Part shown: piece by piece, positions 1 to 5,827 of the stretch
Numbering within the stretch: the stretch's first letter is position 1
How the letters are laid out: each line of letters begins with the position of its first letter
NCBI GenBank assembly: GCA_012270525.1
Contig: JAAXIE010000224.1
Coordinates: 1-7,048, forward strand
Length of the DNA stretch: 7,048 nt
Direction of reading: 5' to 3'
From: Dehalococcoidia bacterium
Lineage (GTDB): Bacteria; Chloroflexota; Dehalococcoidia; UBA3495; JAAXIE01
Program-made: the position numbers and the translations under genes
Notes under the pieces: model-generated
Told to the model about the DNA's origin: nothing
Database searches by the model: none
Seen by the model: only the letters and a program-made list of their open reading frames with translations

Positions 1-303
1 CACCAAGCCCGCCGCCAGAGCCGCAGCCACCCACGTGAACACCACGTCGATGCCGAACCAGCTCTGCAGTGCCTTTCCCACCGGACCTTCCCGGCCCATG
101 ATCAGCAGCAGGACGTAGCCCGTCGCCACCGGGGGCAGCACCAGGGGGAAGGACACCAGGGTGTCCAGCAGGGCCTTGCCGGGAAGGGTCGACTTTGCCA
201 GAAACCACCCCAACCACAGGGCGAAGGGGAGGGCCAGGAGGGTCCCCACGGCCGCCACCTGGAGGGAAAGGGCAACTACCTGCAGTTCTTCAGCCGAGAT
301 CAC
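1..303 (-). CDS. modB: Molybdate ABC transporter permease ModB (5' part, runs off left edge)
   Basis: Integral membrane subunit of the molybdate importer; it forms the channel that receives molybdate from ModA and is powered by the ATPase ModC, which should lie beyond the left edge. About 101 codons are visible. A first membrane helix (about residues 7-27) is followed by a FLAKSTLPGKALLDTLVSFP stretch and then PLVLPPVATGYVLLLIMGREG, the highly conserved ModB/CysT-type region, and then a helix starting FTWVAAALAAGLV. I chose the GTG at 301-303 because family members begin about ten residues before the first helix, because GGGAG lies 8 nt upstream (313-317), and because an extended -10 promoter lies just before it. 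The frame is open back to a TAA at 382-384, so GTG 376-378 or TTG 361-363 are possible but lack a ribosome-binding site. It lies 89 bp downstream of modA on the same strand. Family assignment is firm; the start is moderately sure. Confidence 0.88.
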   Translation of the reverse strand, partial: MISAEELQVVALSLQVAAVGTLLALPFALWLGWFLAKSTLPGKALLDTLVSFPLVLPPVATGYVLLLIMGREGPVGKALQSWFGIDVVFTWVAAALAAGLV

Positions 304-312
304 CCACGCCGC

Positions 313-317
313 TCCCG
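313..317 (-). promoter_or_regulatory. Ribosome-binding site of modB
   Basis: GGGAG on the minus strand, 8 nt before the GTG at 301-303. It supports that start over the upstream GTG/TTG codons, which have no purine-rich element. Confidence 0.45.
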
Positions 318-337
318 CTATGAAGTGTTCGACGGGA

Positions 338-346
338 ATTATAGCA
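338..346 (-). promoter_or_regulatory. Extended -10 promoter in front of modB
   Basis: The minus strand reads TGCTATAAT: a perfect TATAAT preceded by TGn, the extended -10 motif that can work without a good -35. No good -35 sits 16-18 bp upstream; TTGCTG is only 14 bp away. Transcription would begin near 331, giving a leader of about 28 nt that contains the GGGAG before GTG 303. It would let modB (and modC) be transcribed separately from modA. The motif is clear; promoter activity is inferred. Confidence 0.4.
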
Positions 347-347
347 A

Positions 348-376
348 TCCCGCGGGACAGCAAGACTGGCCCGGGC
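348..376. repeat. Two short perfect palindromes upstream of the modB promoter
   Basis: TCCCGCGGGA at 348-357 and GCCCGGGC at 369-376 are both perfect palindromes. The first ends one base upstream of the extended -10 (338-346), where a repressor or activator could act. GC-rich palindromes of this size arise by chance at this base composition, so operator function is only a suggestion. Confidence 0.25.
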
Positions 377-392
377 ACCGGTTAGGACAGCG

Positions 393-1160
393 CTATCTTC
401 GCAGGGGTGTAAAGCCGTGACTGCGGAATATCCGGTCCGTAGCGTCGCCAGCCAAGTACTCGACAAAGGAGGATGAGGCATCCTCCTTGCCCGTGGTCAG
501 CACCGCCGCGGGATAGATGACGGGGGAATGGCTATCGGCAGGTATCGCCTCCAGCACCTGCACCTCATCGGCGGCCTGGAGGTCCGTCACGTAGATGATG
601 CCCATGTCGGCATTCCCTGTCTCGACGTAGCTGAGGGCCGCCCGGATGTGAGGACTTGGAAGGATGGATGACTCCAAGCCCTCCCACAGCCCCAGGCTCA
701 TCAGAGCCTCCCTGGCGTACTGACCGGCCGGCGCCAGGTCGGGGTCGGCGATGGCGAGGCGCACTCCATGGGACCCTCGCAGGTCCTCGATAGAGGTGAT
801 GCCGATCTCCTCTGCAACCGACGGCTTGCCGACCAGCACAAGGCGGTTGGTCAGGATGTCCCTGCGTAAGGCGGGGTCGATCAGACCCGACTCTTCCAGA
901 ACATCCATGGGCGCTGCCCCCGCCGATAGGAACACATCCCCCGGCGCTCCCCTGACGATCTGCCGCGCGAGGGCTGTCGAGCCTCCCAGGTGGAGCTCCA
1001 CCTCCACCCCCGTATCCTCGGTGTACCCGTCGGCTATCTCTTCCACGACGTCGGCAAGGCTGGCGGCGGTGTAAACGAGGATGCTCTGCTGCTTTTCAGG
1101 CGCGCAGCCGGCGGCGATGAGCAGAGCAGCCAGGAGGAGTCCAGGTACGAAGGAGCGCAT
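393..1160 (-). CDS. modA: Molybdate-binding lipoprotein ModA (ABC transporter substrate-binding protein)
   Basis: Captures molybdate (possibly also tungstate) outside the membrane and hands it to ModB. The protein has 255 residues from the ATG at 1158-1160, the usual ModA length. Residues 1-18 form a lipoprotein signal (MRSFVPGLLLAALLIAAG) with the lipidated cysteine at 19. The mature part shows the family landmarks: VYTAASLADV (Ser34) and GGSTALARQIVRGAPGDVF (Ser61), whose serines bind the oxyanion, DPDLAPAGQYA (140-149), YVETGNADMG and IIYVTD (Tyr190), another ligand position. An in-frame GTG at 1197-1199 would add 13 residues (TAPSKRRPRIGT), but that extension spoils the compact lipoprotein signal and overlaps the end of the CoA-transferase gene. 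The ATG has only a weak GGAA close upstream. It sits 22 bp after the CoA-transferase stop and 89 bp before modB. The stop codon is TAG. Discrimination between molybdate and tungstate cannot be read here. Confidence 0.93.
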   Translation of the reverse strand: MRSFVPGLLLAALLIAAGCAPEKQQSILVYTAASLADVVEEIADGYTEDTGVEVELHLGGSTALARQIVRGAPGDVFLSAGAAPMDVLEESGLIDPALRRDILTNRLVLVGKPSVAEEIGITSIEDLRGSHGVRLAIADPDLAPAGQYAREALMSLGLWEGLESSILPSPHIRAALSYVETGNADMGIIYVTDLQAADEVQVLEAIPADSHSPVIYPAAVLTTGKEDASSSFVEYLAGDATDRIFRSHGFTPLRR

Positions 1161-1182
1161 GGTTCCGATTCGGGGGCGTCGC

Positions 1183-2397
1183 TTAGATGGCGCCGTCACG
1201 CCTCAGCGCCTGGACCTCGTCTGGCGAGTACCCCAGCTCTCCCAGCACCTCTTCCGTGTGCTCCCCCAGCATGGGAGGATGGCGCCTGACCGTCCCGGGA
1301 GTCCCGTACAGCTTCATGGGGCCTGCCGGCACCTTCAGGTCGGGCGCTTGGGGATGGTTCACCGGGACCAGCATGTTCCTGGCCTCTACCTGGGGGTTGG
1401 CCACCACATCGGCGATGGTGTTGATGGGCCCGCAGGGGACGCCTGCATCTTCTATCAGGGACAGCCAGTGGGATGCGGGCTTGGTCCTGAACAGGTCGTA
1501 CAGGATCGAGTTCAGCGCCTCCCGGTTTTTGACTCGGGAGGTGTTGTCCCTGAACCTGGGGTCTTCAGCCAGCGTTTCGCAGCCGATTGCCGGACAGAGC
1601 CTCTGCCACAGGCCGTCATTCCCGCAGCCGATGATGAAGTAGTCGTCCGCCGAGGGGAAGCACTGGTAGGGCGCCAGGCTGGGATGGGCGGACCCCATGG
1701 GGACGGGCACCTGGCCTGTAGCCATGTAGGCGACGGCATGGTAGCTCATGTTGGCTATCTGGCCTTCCAGCAGGGATGCCTCCAGGTACTGGCCCTCGCC
1801 GGAGCGTTCCCTGGCAAGGAGGGCGGTGGATATGGCGCCGTAAGCCATCATGCCGGTGAAGATGTCCACCACCGAATAGCCGGCCCGTAGGGGCGCTCCT
1901 CCCTCCTCTCCCGTGGTACTCATGAGTCCGCCATAGCCCTGGATGATCAGGTCGTAGCCCGGCCGGTCCGACAGGGGGCCCGTCCTGCCGAAGCCGGAGA
2001 TGGAGCAGTACACAACCCTTGGGTTGGTCTGCCTTATCTTGTCGTAGCCGATTCCCATGCGGTCCGCCGTGCCCGCCCGGTAGCTTTCGATCATCACATC
2101 AACGTCCTGGGCCAGCTTGAGGCAGACCTCGACCGCCTGAGGATGTCTTAGATTCAGGGTGATGCTGCGCTTGTTGCGGTTGAAGGAAGCAAAGTGGACG
2201 CCAACCCCATCCCAGAAGGGAGTCCAGGACCTGGTCTCATCGCCCTTGGTCGGCTCCTCCACCTTTACCACGTCGGCGCCCATGTCCCCCAGCATCATGG
2301 TGCAGAAGGGACCGGCCAGGGTGCGGGTGAGGTCGAGCACTCGAAGTCCGTGGAGGGCAGCTTCCAAGGTATCCTCCGACGTGGGGTGGCGGGTCAC
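1183..2397 (-). CDS. Family III (CaiB/BaiF) CoA-transferase
   Basis: Enzyme of the formyl-CoA transferase/CaiB family, which moves CoA between carboxylic acids through an aspartyl-CoA thioester; soluble, usually an interlocked dimer. The 404-residue length is typical. Landmarks in order: LHGLRVLDLTRTLAGPFCTMML (16-36), GADVVKVEEP (40-49), FNRNKRSITLNLR (72-84), SGFGRTGPLSDRPGYDLIIQ (134-153), RAGYSVVDIFTG with the expected catalytic aspartate at about 178, GQYLEASLLEGQ, HPSLAPYQCF (238-247), and near the end VPCGPINTIADVVANPQVEAR (320-340). The start is GTG at 2395-2397; I see no ribosome-binding site, but a perfect extended -10 lies 23 bp upstream. No glyoxylate-, carnitine- or mesaconate-specific feature is recognisable, so the acid substrate is unknown. 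It is the first gene of the minus-strand run leading into modA, but I know of no functional tie between the two. The stop is TAA. Confidence 0.93.
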   Translation of the reverse strand: MTRHPTSEDTLEAALHGLRVLDLTRTLAGPFCTMMLGDMGADVVKVEEPTKGDETRSWTPFWDGVGVHFASFNRNKRSITLNLRHPQAVEVCLKLAQDVDVMIESYRAGTADRMGIGYDKIRQTNPRVVYCSISGFGRTGPLSDRPGYDLIIQGYGGLMSTTGEEGGAPLRAGYSVVDIFTGMMAYGAISTALLARERSGEGQYLEASLLEGQIANMSYHAVAYMATGQVPVPMGSAHPSLAPYQCFPSADDYFIIGCGNDGLWQRLCPAIGCETLAEDPRFRDNTSRVKNREALNSILYDLFRTKPASHWLSLIEDAGVPCGPINTIADVVANPQVEARNMLVPVNHPQAPDLKVPAGPMKLYGTPGTVRRHPPMLGEHTEEVLGELGYSPDEVQALRRDGAI

Positions 2398-2419
2398 ACA
2401 TAGCTGACCGGCAGACGGG

Positions 2420-2428
2420 ATTATATCA
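2420..2428 (-). promoter_or_regulatory. Extended -10 promoter of the CoA-transferase (and perhaps modAB)
   Basis: The minus strand reads TGATATAAT, a TGn-extended perfect -10. The -35 region (about 2443-2448, GGCTGC) does not match consensus, which extended -10 promoters tolerate. Initiation near 2413 would leave a leader of only about 16 nt before the GTG at 2397, with no Shine-Dalgarno sequence in it. Confidence 0.5.
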
Positions 2429-2599
2429 GAAGCGCACGATGGGCAGCCTAATCTGCAGTGGCTGGCAGCCGTTACTAAGAGACCGGATTACAGGCTAACC
2501 TGCATGTCAGAAGGTGTTCACGATTTGTTCAAGATTGGCAACAGGCCACTATGCTATCCTGTATCTATGTTTATCATGGCTAAGCCTGCCGGTTGATCC
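2429..2599. other. Divergent intergenic region between the CoA-transferase and htrA
   Basis: About 170 bp with no convincing reading frame. Its left end holds the direct repeat and upstream part of the minus-strand promoter. A plus-strand promoter for htrA must lie here or just downstream, but none is clear. TATGCT (2550-2555) could be a -10 with TTCAAG (2528-2533, 16 bp spacer) or TTGTTC (2525-2530, 19 bp spacer). The good -35 match TTGGCA (2535-2540) has no -10 at 16-18 bp. I see no structured RNA. Confidence 0.35.
2442..2470. repeat. Direct repeat GGCAGCC, 22 bp apart
   Basis: GGCAGCC occurs at 2442-2448 and 2464-2470, about two helical turns apart, covering the -35 position of the CoA-transferase promoter. 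Paired activator sites can look like this, but a repeat of seven GC-rich bases may be chance. Confidence 0.2.
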
Positions 2600-2606
2600 A
2601 AGGTGA
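2600..2606 (+). promoter_or_regulatory. Ribosome-binding site of the HtrA gene
   Basis: AAGGTGA, one mismatch from AAGGAGA, ends 4 nt before the GTG at 2611-2613. It is the main reason to prefer this start over the in-frame TTG at 2593, which has nothing comparable upstream. Confidence 0.55.
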
Positions 2607-2610
2607 CGGG

Positions 2611-3852
2611 GTGAGGGTCAGCCCTATCCTGATGTTGTGGGTCTCCGCCGCAGCAGTTGCCGTCCTGCTCATTGCGGCGGCCTGCGACGGCCCGTCTCCG
2701 GCTACTGAAACTCCTGCCGAGACGCCCCAGCCAGCCAACGCTTCTCCCACAGCAGCCCTGGAAGCTCCGCTGGATGCGTTCAGTCCCTTTGCCGCGGTGG
2801 CGGCCCTCGAACACGTCATCCGGTACATCTACGAGGCATCCCTGCCCTCCATCACCCACATCCGGGTGGTGCAGAAGGTAGAGGCCGCCTCCAGTACATC
2901 CTTCTTCTTTGGCGCTCCTGAGGACCAGTTCCAAAGGGGAGTAGGATCGGGCTTTATCTGGGATGAGGAGGGCCATGTCGTCACCAACTACCATGTGGTC
3001 GCCGACGCCGACGAGGTGATCGTGGTGATGGCCGATGGCACCGAGCTGGAGGCCCGTGTACTGGGATTCGACCCCGACTCGGACTTAGCGGTGTTGAAGC
3101 TCAATGAGCTTCCCGAAGAGATCGTGCCGCTAAGCATCGGCGACAGTGATGTTGTTACCATAGGCCAGTTTGTTCTGGCGATAGGCAGTCCTTTCGGGCA
3201 GGAGTTCACTATAACCAGCGGAATCGTCAGCGCCCTGGGACGCACCATCAACAGCGGTAACAGCGCCTTTTCCATTCCCCGGGTTATCCAGACCGACGCG
3301 GCGGTCAATCCGGGCAATTCGGGAGGCCCGCTGCTGGACCGCACAGGCCGAGCTATTGGCATAAACTCCCAGATCGCCACTCGCAGTGGTTCCAGCTCCG
3401 GAATAGGCTTTGCCATACCCATAAACGCAGCCAAGCAGGTGATTCCGGAGCTCATCGAAGAGGGGCGCTTTGATCATGCGTGGCTGGGAATCGCGGGCCA
3501 GTCCGTAAACGCACAGATCATAGACCTTATGGACCTGCCCGATGATACCCGCGGGGTGATTGTGGCCGATGTCGCCATCGACAGCCCGGCAGAACGTGCA
3601 GGCCTCCGGGGCAGCAACGAGACCCGCACCGTTCAAGGGCTGGACTTCGCCCTGGGGGGCGACATCATCTCCGCTATAGATGGGGATCCGCTGGATGGCT
3701 TGGAAGACCTGATAGACCACCTGGGACACTCAGCGCGCCCCGGCGACCGCATCACCCTCGAAATCCTCCGCGATGGGACCCAGAGCCTGACCATTGAAGT
3801 GGAGTTGGGGTCCCGCCCCCAGTTGAGCCTGCGTCGGTCCGATATCGCCTGA
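2611..3852 (+). CDS. HtrA/DegP-type serine protease, lipoprotein with one PDZ domain
   Basis: Envelope quality-control protease of the trypsin-like S1C family, expected on the outer face of the membrane. From the GTG at 2611 it has 413 residues. Residues 1-24 are a signal ending LLIAAA followed by lipobox Cys25, then a proline/threonine/alanine-rich tether (to about 55). The protease domain carries TNYHVV (His128), DPDSDLAVLK (Asp158) and TDAAVNPGNSGGPLL (Ser237); the 30- and 79-residue spacings match the DegP triad. A single C-terminal PDZ domain begins at AWLGI (about 300) and includes GGDIISAIDG. One PDZ suggests a DegS- or Deg1-like architecture rather than a two-PDZ DegP. Lipid anchoring through Cys25 is inferred from the lipobox. 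It is divergent from the CoA-transferase and converges on the lyase gene. Starts at TTG 2593 (6 residues longer) or ATG 2632 are less likely. The stop is TGA. Confidence 0.93.
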   Translation: MRVSPILMLWVSAAAVAVLLIAAACDGPSPATETPAETPQPANASPTAALEAPLDAFSPFAAVAALEHVIRYIYEASLPSITHIRVVQKVEAASSTSFFFGAPEDQFQRGVGSGFIWDEEGHVVTNYHVVADADEVIVVMADGTELEARVLGFDPDSDLAVLKLNELPEEIVPLSIGDSDVVTIGQFVLAIGSPFGQEFTITSGIVSALGRTINSGNSAFSIPRVIQTDAAVNPGNSGGPLLDRTGRAIGINSQIATRSGSSSGIGFAIPINAAKQVIPELIEEGRFDHAWLGIAGQSVNAQIIDLMDLPDDTRGVIVADVAIDSPAERAGLRGSNETRTVQGLDFALGGDIISAIDGDPLDGLEDLIDHLGHSARPGDRITLEILRDGTQSLTIEVELGSRPQLSLRRSDIA

Positions 3853-3896
3853 GGACTGGCATGTATGGGCGAAGATACGTCCAGGAAGCAGGGGGC

Positions 3897-4751
3897 CTAC
3901 CTCACCTTGACCCCGGAAACGCCGTACCTGCGTTCCATTTCGTAGATGTCGTTCAACCCAAGTAGCTCGGAAGCTTCCATCCTGCTGGCATACCGGTTCG
4001 GGTCCACCTTTCCTGTCGCCTTCAGCTCCTCGAAGGCATCCCTCACGGCTTTGTACACCAGCCAGATGGTGCTGCCGCAAATCATGATCTTGTAGCCCAT
4101 GGCCTCCACTTCCTGGGTGGGAAGCAGATCGCCGTTATACAGTCTGGGCACATCCCCCAGGTCGGAGGCGTAGGCCTCCAGGTCCTCCACCGTCTTGATG
4201 CCATCGACGAACACCATGTCGGCCCCGGCCTCCATGTAGGCCCGGCATCGCGCCACGGTGTCTTCCCAGCCGTTCACGGCGTAGGCGTCGGAGCGCGCGA
4301 TGATCGTCAGGTCCGGGTCGGTACGGGCATCCAGGGCCGCGTGTATCTTTTCCACCATCTCCTCGGCGGGAACGACATCCTTACCCTCGAAGAACCCGCA
4401 CTTCTTGGGGAAGACCTGGTCTTCGATGTGGATGGCGGCAACTCCCGCCTTCTCGTACTCCCGGACGGTACGCCACACATTGATGGGGTTGCCATAGCCC
4501 GTGTCGGCGTCACACACCACGGGAACGGACACGGCGTTGACGATGTAGCCGGCGTTCTGCACCATCTCCGTCTGGCTGAGGAGGCCCACGTCGGGGAACC
4601 CCTTCTCAGCCGACGTCCCGGAGCCGGTCATATAGACAGCCTGGAACCCGACGGCTTCGGCTATCTTGGCGTGGAAGGCGTTCAGGACGAAGGGCGCGAC
4701 AACCATACCTCCCGAGTCGATAAGCTGCCTGAGCTGGGAAGTAGGCTTCAT
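3897..4751 (-). CDS. Isocitrate lyase/PEP mutase superfamily enzyme (lyase or decarboxylase of a 2-hydroxy/2-oxo acid)
   Basis: A cytosolic (beta/alpha)8-barrel enzyme of the PEP mutase/isocitrate lyase superfamily; members cleave or rearrange C-C or C-P bonds with Mg2+ (2-methylisocitrate lyase, 2,3-dimethylmalate lyase, oxaloacetate decarboxylase, phosphonopyruvate enzymes). The protein has 284 residues from the ATG at 4749-4751, placed 5 nt after a perfect AGGAGG. Visible motifs: MTGSGTSAEKGFPDVGLLS (41-59), DADTGYGN (81-88, metal-binding aspartates), IHIEDQVFPKKCGFFEGK (107-124, active-site loop with Cys118), IARSDA (151-156), and MICGSTIW near 223. The KKCG cysteine points to a lyase-type member rather than a true PEP mutase, but the usual following His (KKCGH or KRCGH) is Phe120. 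Substrate cannot be named. It lies 49 bp downstream of the thioredoxin reductase gene and is probably co-transcribed with it. The stop is TAG. Confidence 0.88.
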   Translation of the reverse strand: MKPTSQLRQLIDSGGMVVAPFVLNAFHAKIAEAVGFQAVYMTGSGTSAEKGFPDVGLLSQTEMVQNAGYIVNAVSVPVVCDADTGYGNPINVWRTVREYEKAGVAAIHIEDQVFPKKCGFFEGKDVVPAEEMVEKIHAALDARTDPDLTIIARSDAYAVNGWEDTVARCRAYMEAGADMVFVDGIKTVEDLEAYASDLGDVPRLYNGDLLPTQEVEAMGYKIMICGSTIWLVYKAVRDAFEELKATGKVDPNRYASRMEASELLGLNDIYEMERRYGVSGVKVR

Positions 4752-4756
4752 GTTGC

Positions 4757-4762
4757 CCTCCT
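4757..4762 (-). promoter_or_regulatory. Ribosome-binding site of the lyase gene
   Basis: A perfect AGGAGG on the minus strand, 5 nt before the ATG at 4749-4751. It decides the start against an upstream in-frame extension reaching 4865, which would overlap the thioredoxin reductase coding region. Confidence 0.85.
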
Positions 4763-4779
4763 GACCTATTCTACAGGTC
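4763..4779 (-). other. Small hairpin abutting the lyase ribosome-binding site
   Basis: GACCT and AGGTC pair perfectly around a 7-nt loop. The stem ends immediately before the AGGAGG at 4757-4762, so it could influence ribosome access. It is only 5 bp and weak alone. Confidence 0.3.
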
Positions 4780-4816
4780 GGGTCACGAAACGACGCTGTC
4801 CTATCTTCCGTGACCC
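4780..4816 (-). other. Inverted repeat across the thioredoxin reductase stop codon
   Basis: GGGTCACG (4780-4787) and CGTGACCC (4809-4816) are perfect 8-bp arms; after one mismatch two more A-T pairs extend the stem, leaving a 15-nt loop. The TAG stop (4801-4803) is in the loop. No run of T follows on either strand, so it is not a classical intrinsic terminator. A processing, stability or partial attenuation element, or a protein-binding site, would fit. Confidence 0.4.
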
Positions 4817-5736
4817 TGCTGGGAGTTGATGTACCTGAAGGCCCCGATGGCAGCGGTCGCCCCATCTCCGGCGGCGCTGACCAGCTGGGATGCCGAATGC
4901 TGGCGGATATCCCCGGCGGCGTACACTCCGGGCACCTCTGTCTCCATGTTTATGTTCACGGGGATGTGCCCGGCCGCGTCCAGTTTCAGCGCATCCTTGA
5001 ATATGGCTGTGTTGGGCTCCAGCCCTACGTAGATGAACACCCCCGACACCCGGAACTTCTGGGTAAGGTTGGTGATCCGCTGGCGCACCTCCACCGCCGA
5101 CACCATCTCCTGCCCGGTGATGGCTTCGACGCTGGTATTCATCATCAGCTCTATTCGCGGATTGGAGGCCAGCCGCGTCTGAAGCGTCTTTTGGGCATCC
5201 AGGCGTTCATCCCTGTGAATCAGCATCACATTGTCGGCATACTCAGCCAGCGTGAGGGCTTCGTCGGCTGCCGAATCGCCGCCGCCGACAACGCACACAC
5301 TTTCCTTCATGAAAAGGGGTCCGTCGCAGGTCGCGCAGTGGGAGACGCCGCTGCCCAGGAACTCAGACTCTCCAGGGATCCCCAAGGACTTGAGGTTGGA
5401 ACCTGCAGCTATGATCACACACTTGGCGGAATAGTCTCCCTGGTCGGTCGTCACGGTCTTTACCGGCCCTTTGAGCTGCACCTCGGTAGCCTGACGCAGC
5501 GCTACTTCAGCCCCGGCGGCTATCGCTTGCTCCTGCATCTGGGCTGCGAGCGTGGACCCCGCAATTCCCCTGGGAAATCCCGGGAAGTTCTCGATCTTCT
5601 CCACGTTGATGATCCCAAGACCAGGAATCATCTGCTCTATGATGATGGTTTTGAGACCGTACCGTCCTGCATACATTCCGGCGGTGAGGCCCGCCGTGCC
5701 GGCGCCCAATATTGCAACATCGTACTAATCAGCCAC
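4801..5736 (-). CDS. trxB: Thioredoxin reductase-like flavoprotein with an in-frame amber codon at position 4
   Basis: FAD-dependent disulfide reductase of the low-molecular-weight thioredoxin reductase family, acting in the cytosol. Counting from the GTG at 5734-5736, which has GGGAGG 5 nt upstream, the codons read GTG-GCT-GAT-TAG and then YDVAILGAGTAG, the normal start of the FAD-binding Rossmann fold. Codon 4 (5725-5727) is therefore a stop one base from Glu, Lys or Gln. The open frame after it has no start until TTG at 5707-5709, without a ribosome-binding site and lacking half the first strand. The rest is intact: IENFPGF, AAGSNLKSLGIPGE, redox CATC (Cys134/Cys137), VVGGGDSAADEAL for the pyridine nucleotide, and VPGVYAAGDIR with AAGDGATAA near the end. 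Total length (312 codons counting the TAG) is normal. The nucleotide-specificity motif is HRDERLD rather than HRRxxxR. Probably co-transcribed with the lyase. The real stop is also TAG. Confidence 0.82.
5725..5727 (-). other. In-frame amber codon in the thioredoxin reductase gene
   Basis: The minus strand reads TAG between GAT (Asp3) and TAC (Tyr5). Everything around it, including ribosome-binding site, start codon, frame and conserved N-terminal residues, fits a normal gene. This points to a single substitution from GAG, AAG or CAG, or to a base error. Confidence 0.75.
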
Positions 5737-5741
5737 GTCAT

Positions 5742-5747
5742 CCTCCC
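5742..5747 (-). promoter_or_regulatory. Ribosome-binding site of the thioredoxin reductase gene
   Basis: GGGAGG on the minus strand, 5 nt before GTG 5734-5736. The same 5-nt spacing is used by the downstream lyase gene. An ATG at 5739-5741 directly touches this site and is in another frame, so it is not a credible start for this protein. Confidence 0.65.
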
Positions 5748-5809
5748 GACCTAGCCCGCCAGCTTTCCGAGGAAATGCTCGACCCCACGGGAGCAGGCTC
5801 TTATCTGAG

Positions 5810-5827
5810 CCAAATATATCTTTGGCC
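5810..5827. repeat. Inverted repeat overlapping the -10, candidate operator
   Basis: GCCAAA (5810-5815) and TTTGGC (5822-5826/5827 side) are perfect inverted arms around a 6-bp AT-rich centre that contains most of the -10 hexamer. A dimeric repressor bound here would block the promoter. A role as an RNA hairpin for the gene upstream is possible but no T-run follows. Confidence 0.4.

Noticed and set aside
1161..1199. GTG start of modA at 1199
   Set aside because: It adds a basic 13-residue stretch before a complete lipoprotein signal and overlaps the preceding gene; ATG 1160 gives the usual length.
1081..1890. Plus-strand open frame of 269 codons opposite the CoA-transferase
   Set aside because: Antisense shadow in GC-rich DNA; the minus-strand protein is unmistakable and spans the region.
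2593..2610. TTG start of the HtrA protease at 2593
   Set aside because: No ribosome-binding site is visible before it, whereas AAGGTGA is well placed for GTG 2611.
3853..3896. Bidirectional terminator between the convergent HtrA and lyase genes
   Set aside because: Only a broken pairing is present (CTGG/CCAG and GTAT/ATAC) with no T-run on either strand.
4752..4865. 38-residue N-terminal extension of the lyase
   Set aside because: It overlaps the reductase coding end, is low in family-like residues, and a perfect AGGAGG precedes the internal ATG at 4751.
5725..5727. Pyrrolysine or other programmed recoding at the amber codon
   Set aside because: Codon 4 is before the folded domain with no catalytic role, and TAG ends several genes here including this one; a mutation or sequence error is simpler.
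5634..5741. Reductase start at the ATG 5739-5741 with a frameshift instead of a nonsense codon
   Set aside because: This ATG touches the ribosome-binding site with no spacing and its frame encodes unrelated residues until a stop; GTG 5736 gives a natural N-terminus in the correct frame.
4810..5754. Plus-strand open frame of 314 codons, longer than the uninterrupted reductase frame opposite
   Set aside because: It is the antisense of the reductase gene; its translation is rich in Gly, His and Arg with no recognisable domain, while the minus strand shows all thioredoxin reductase motifs.
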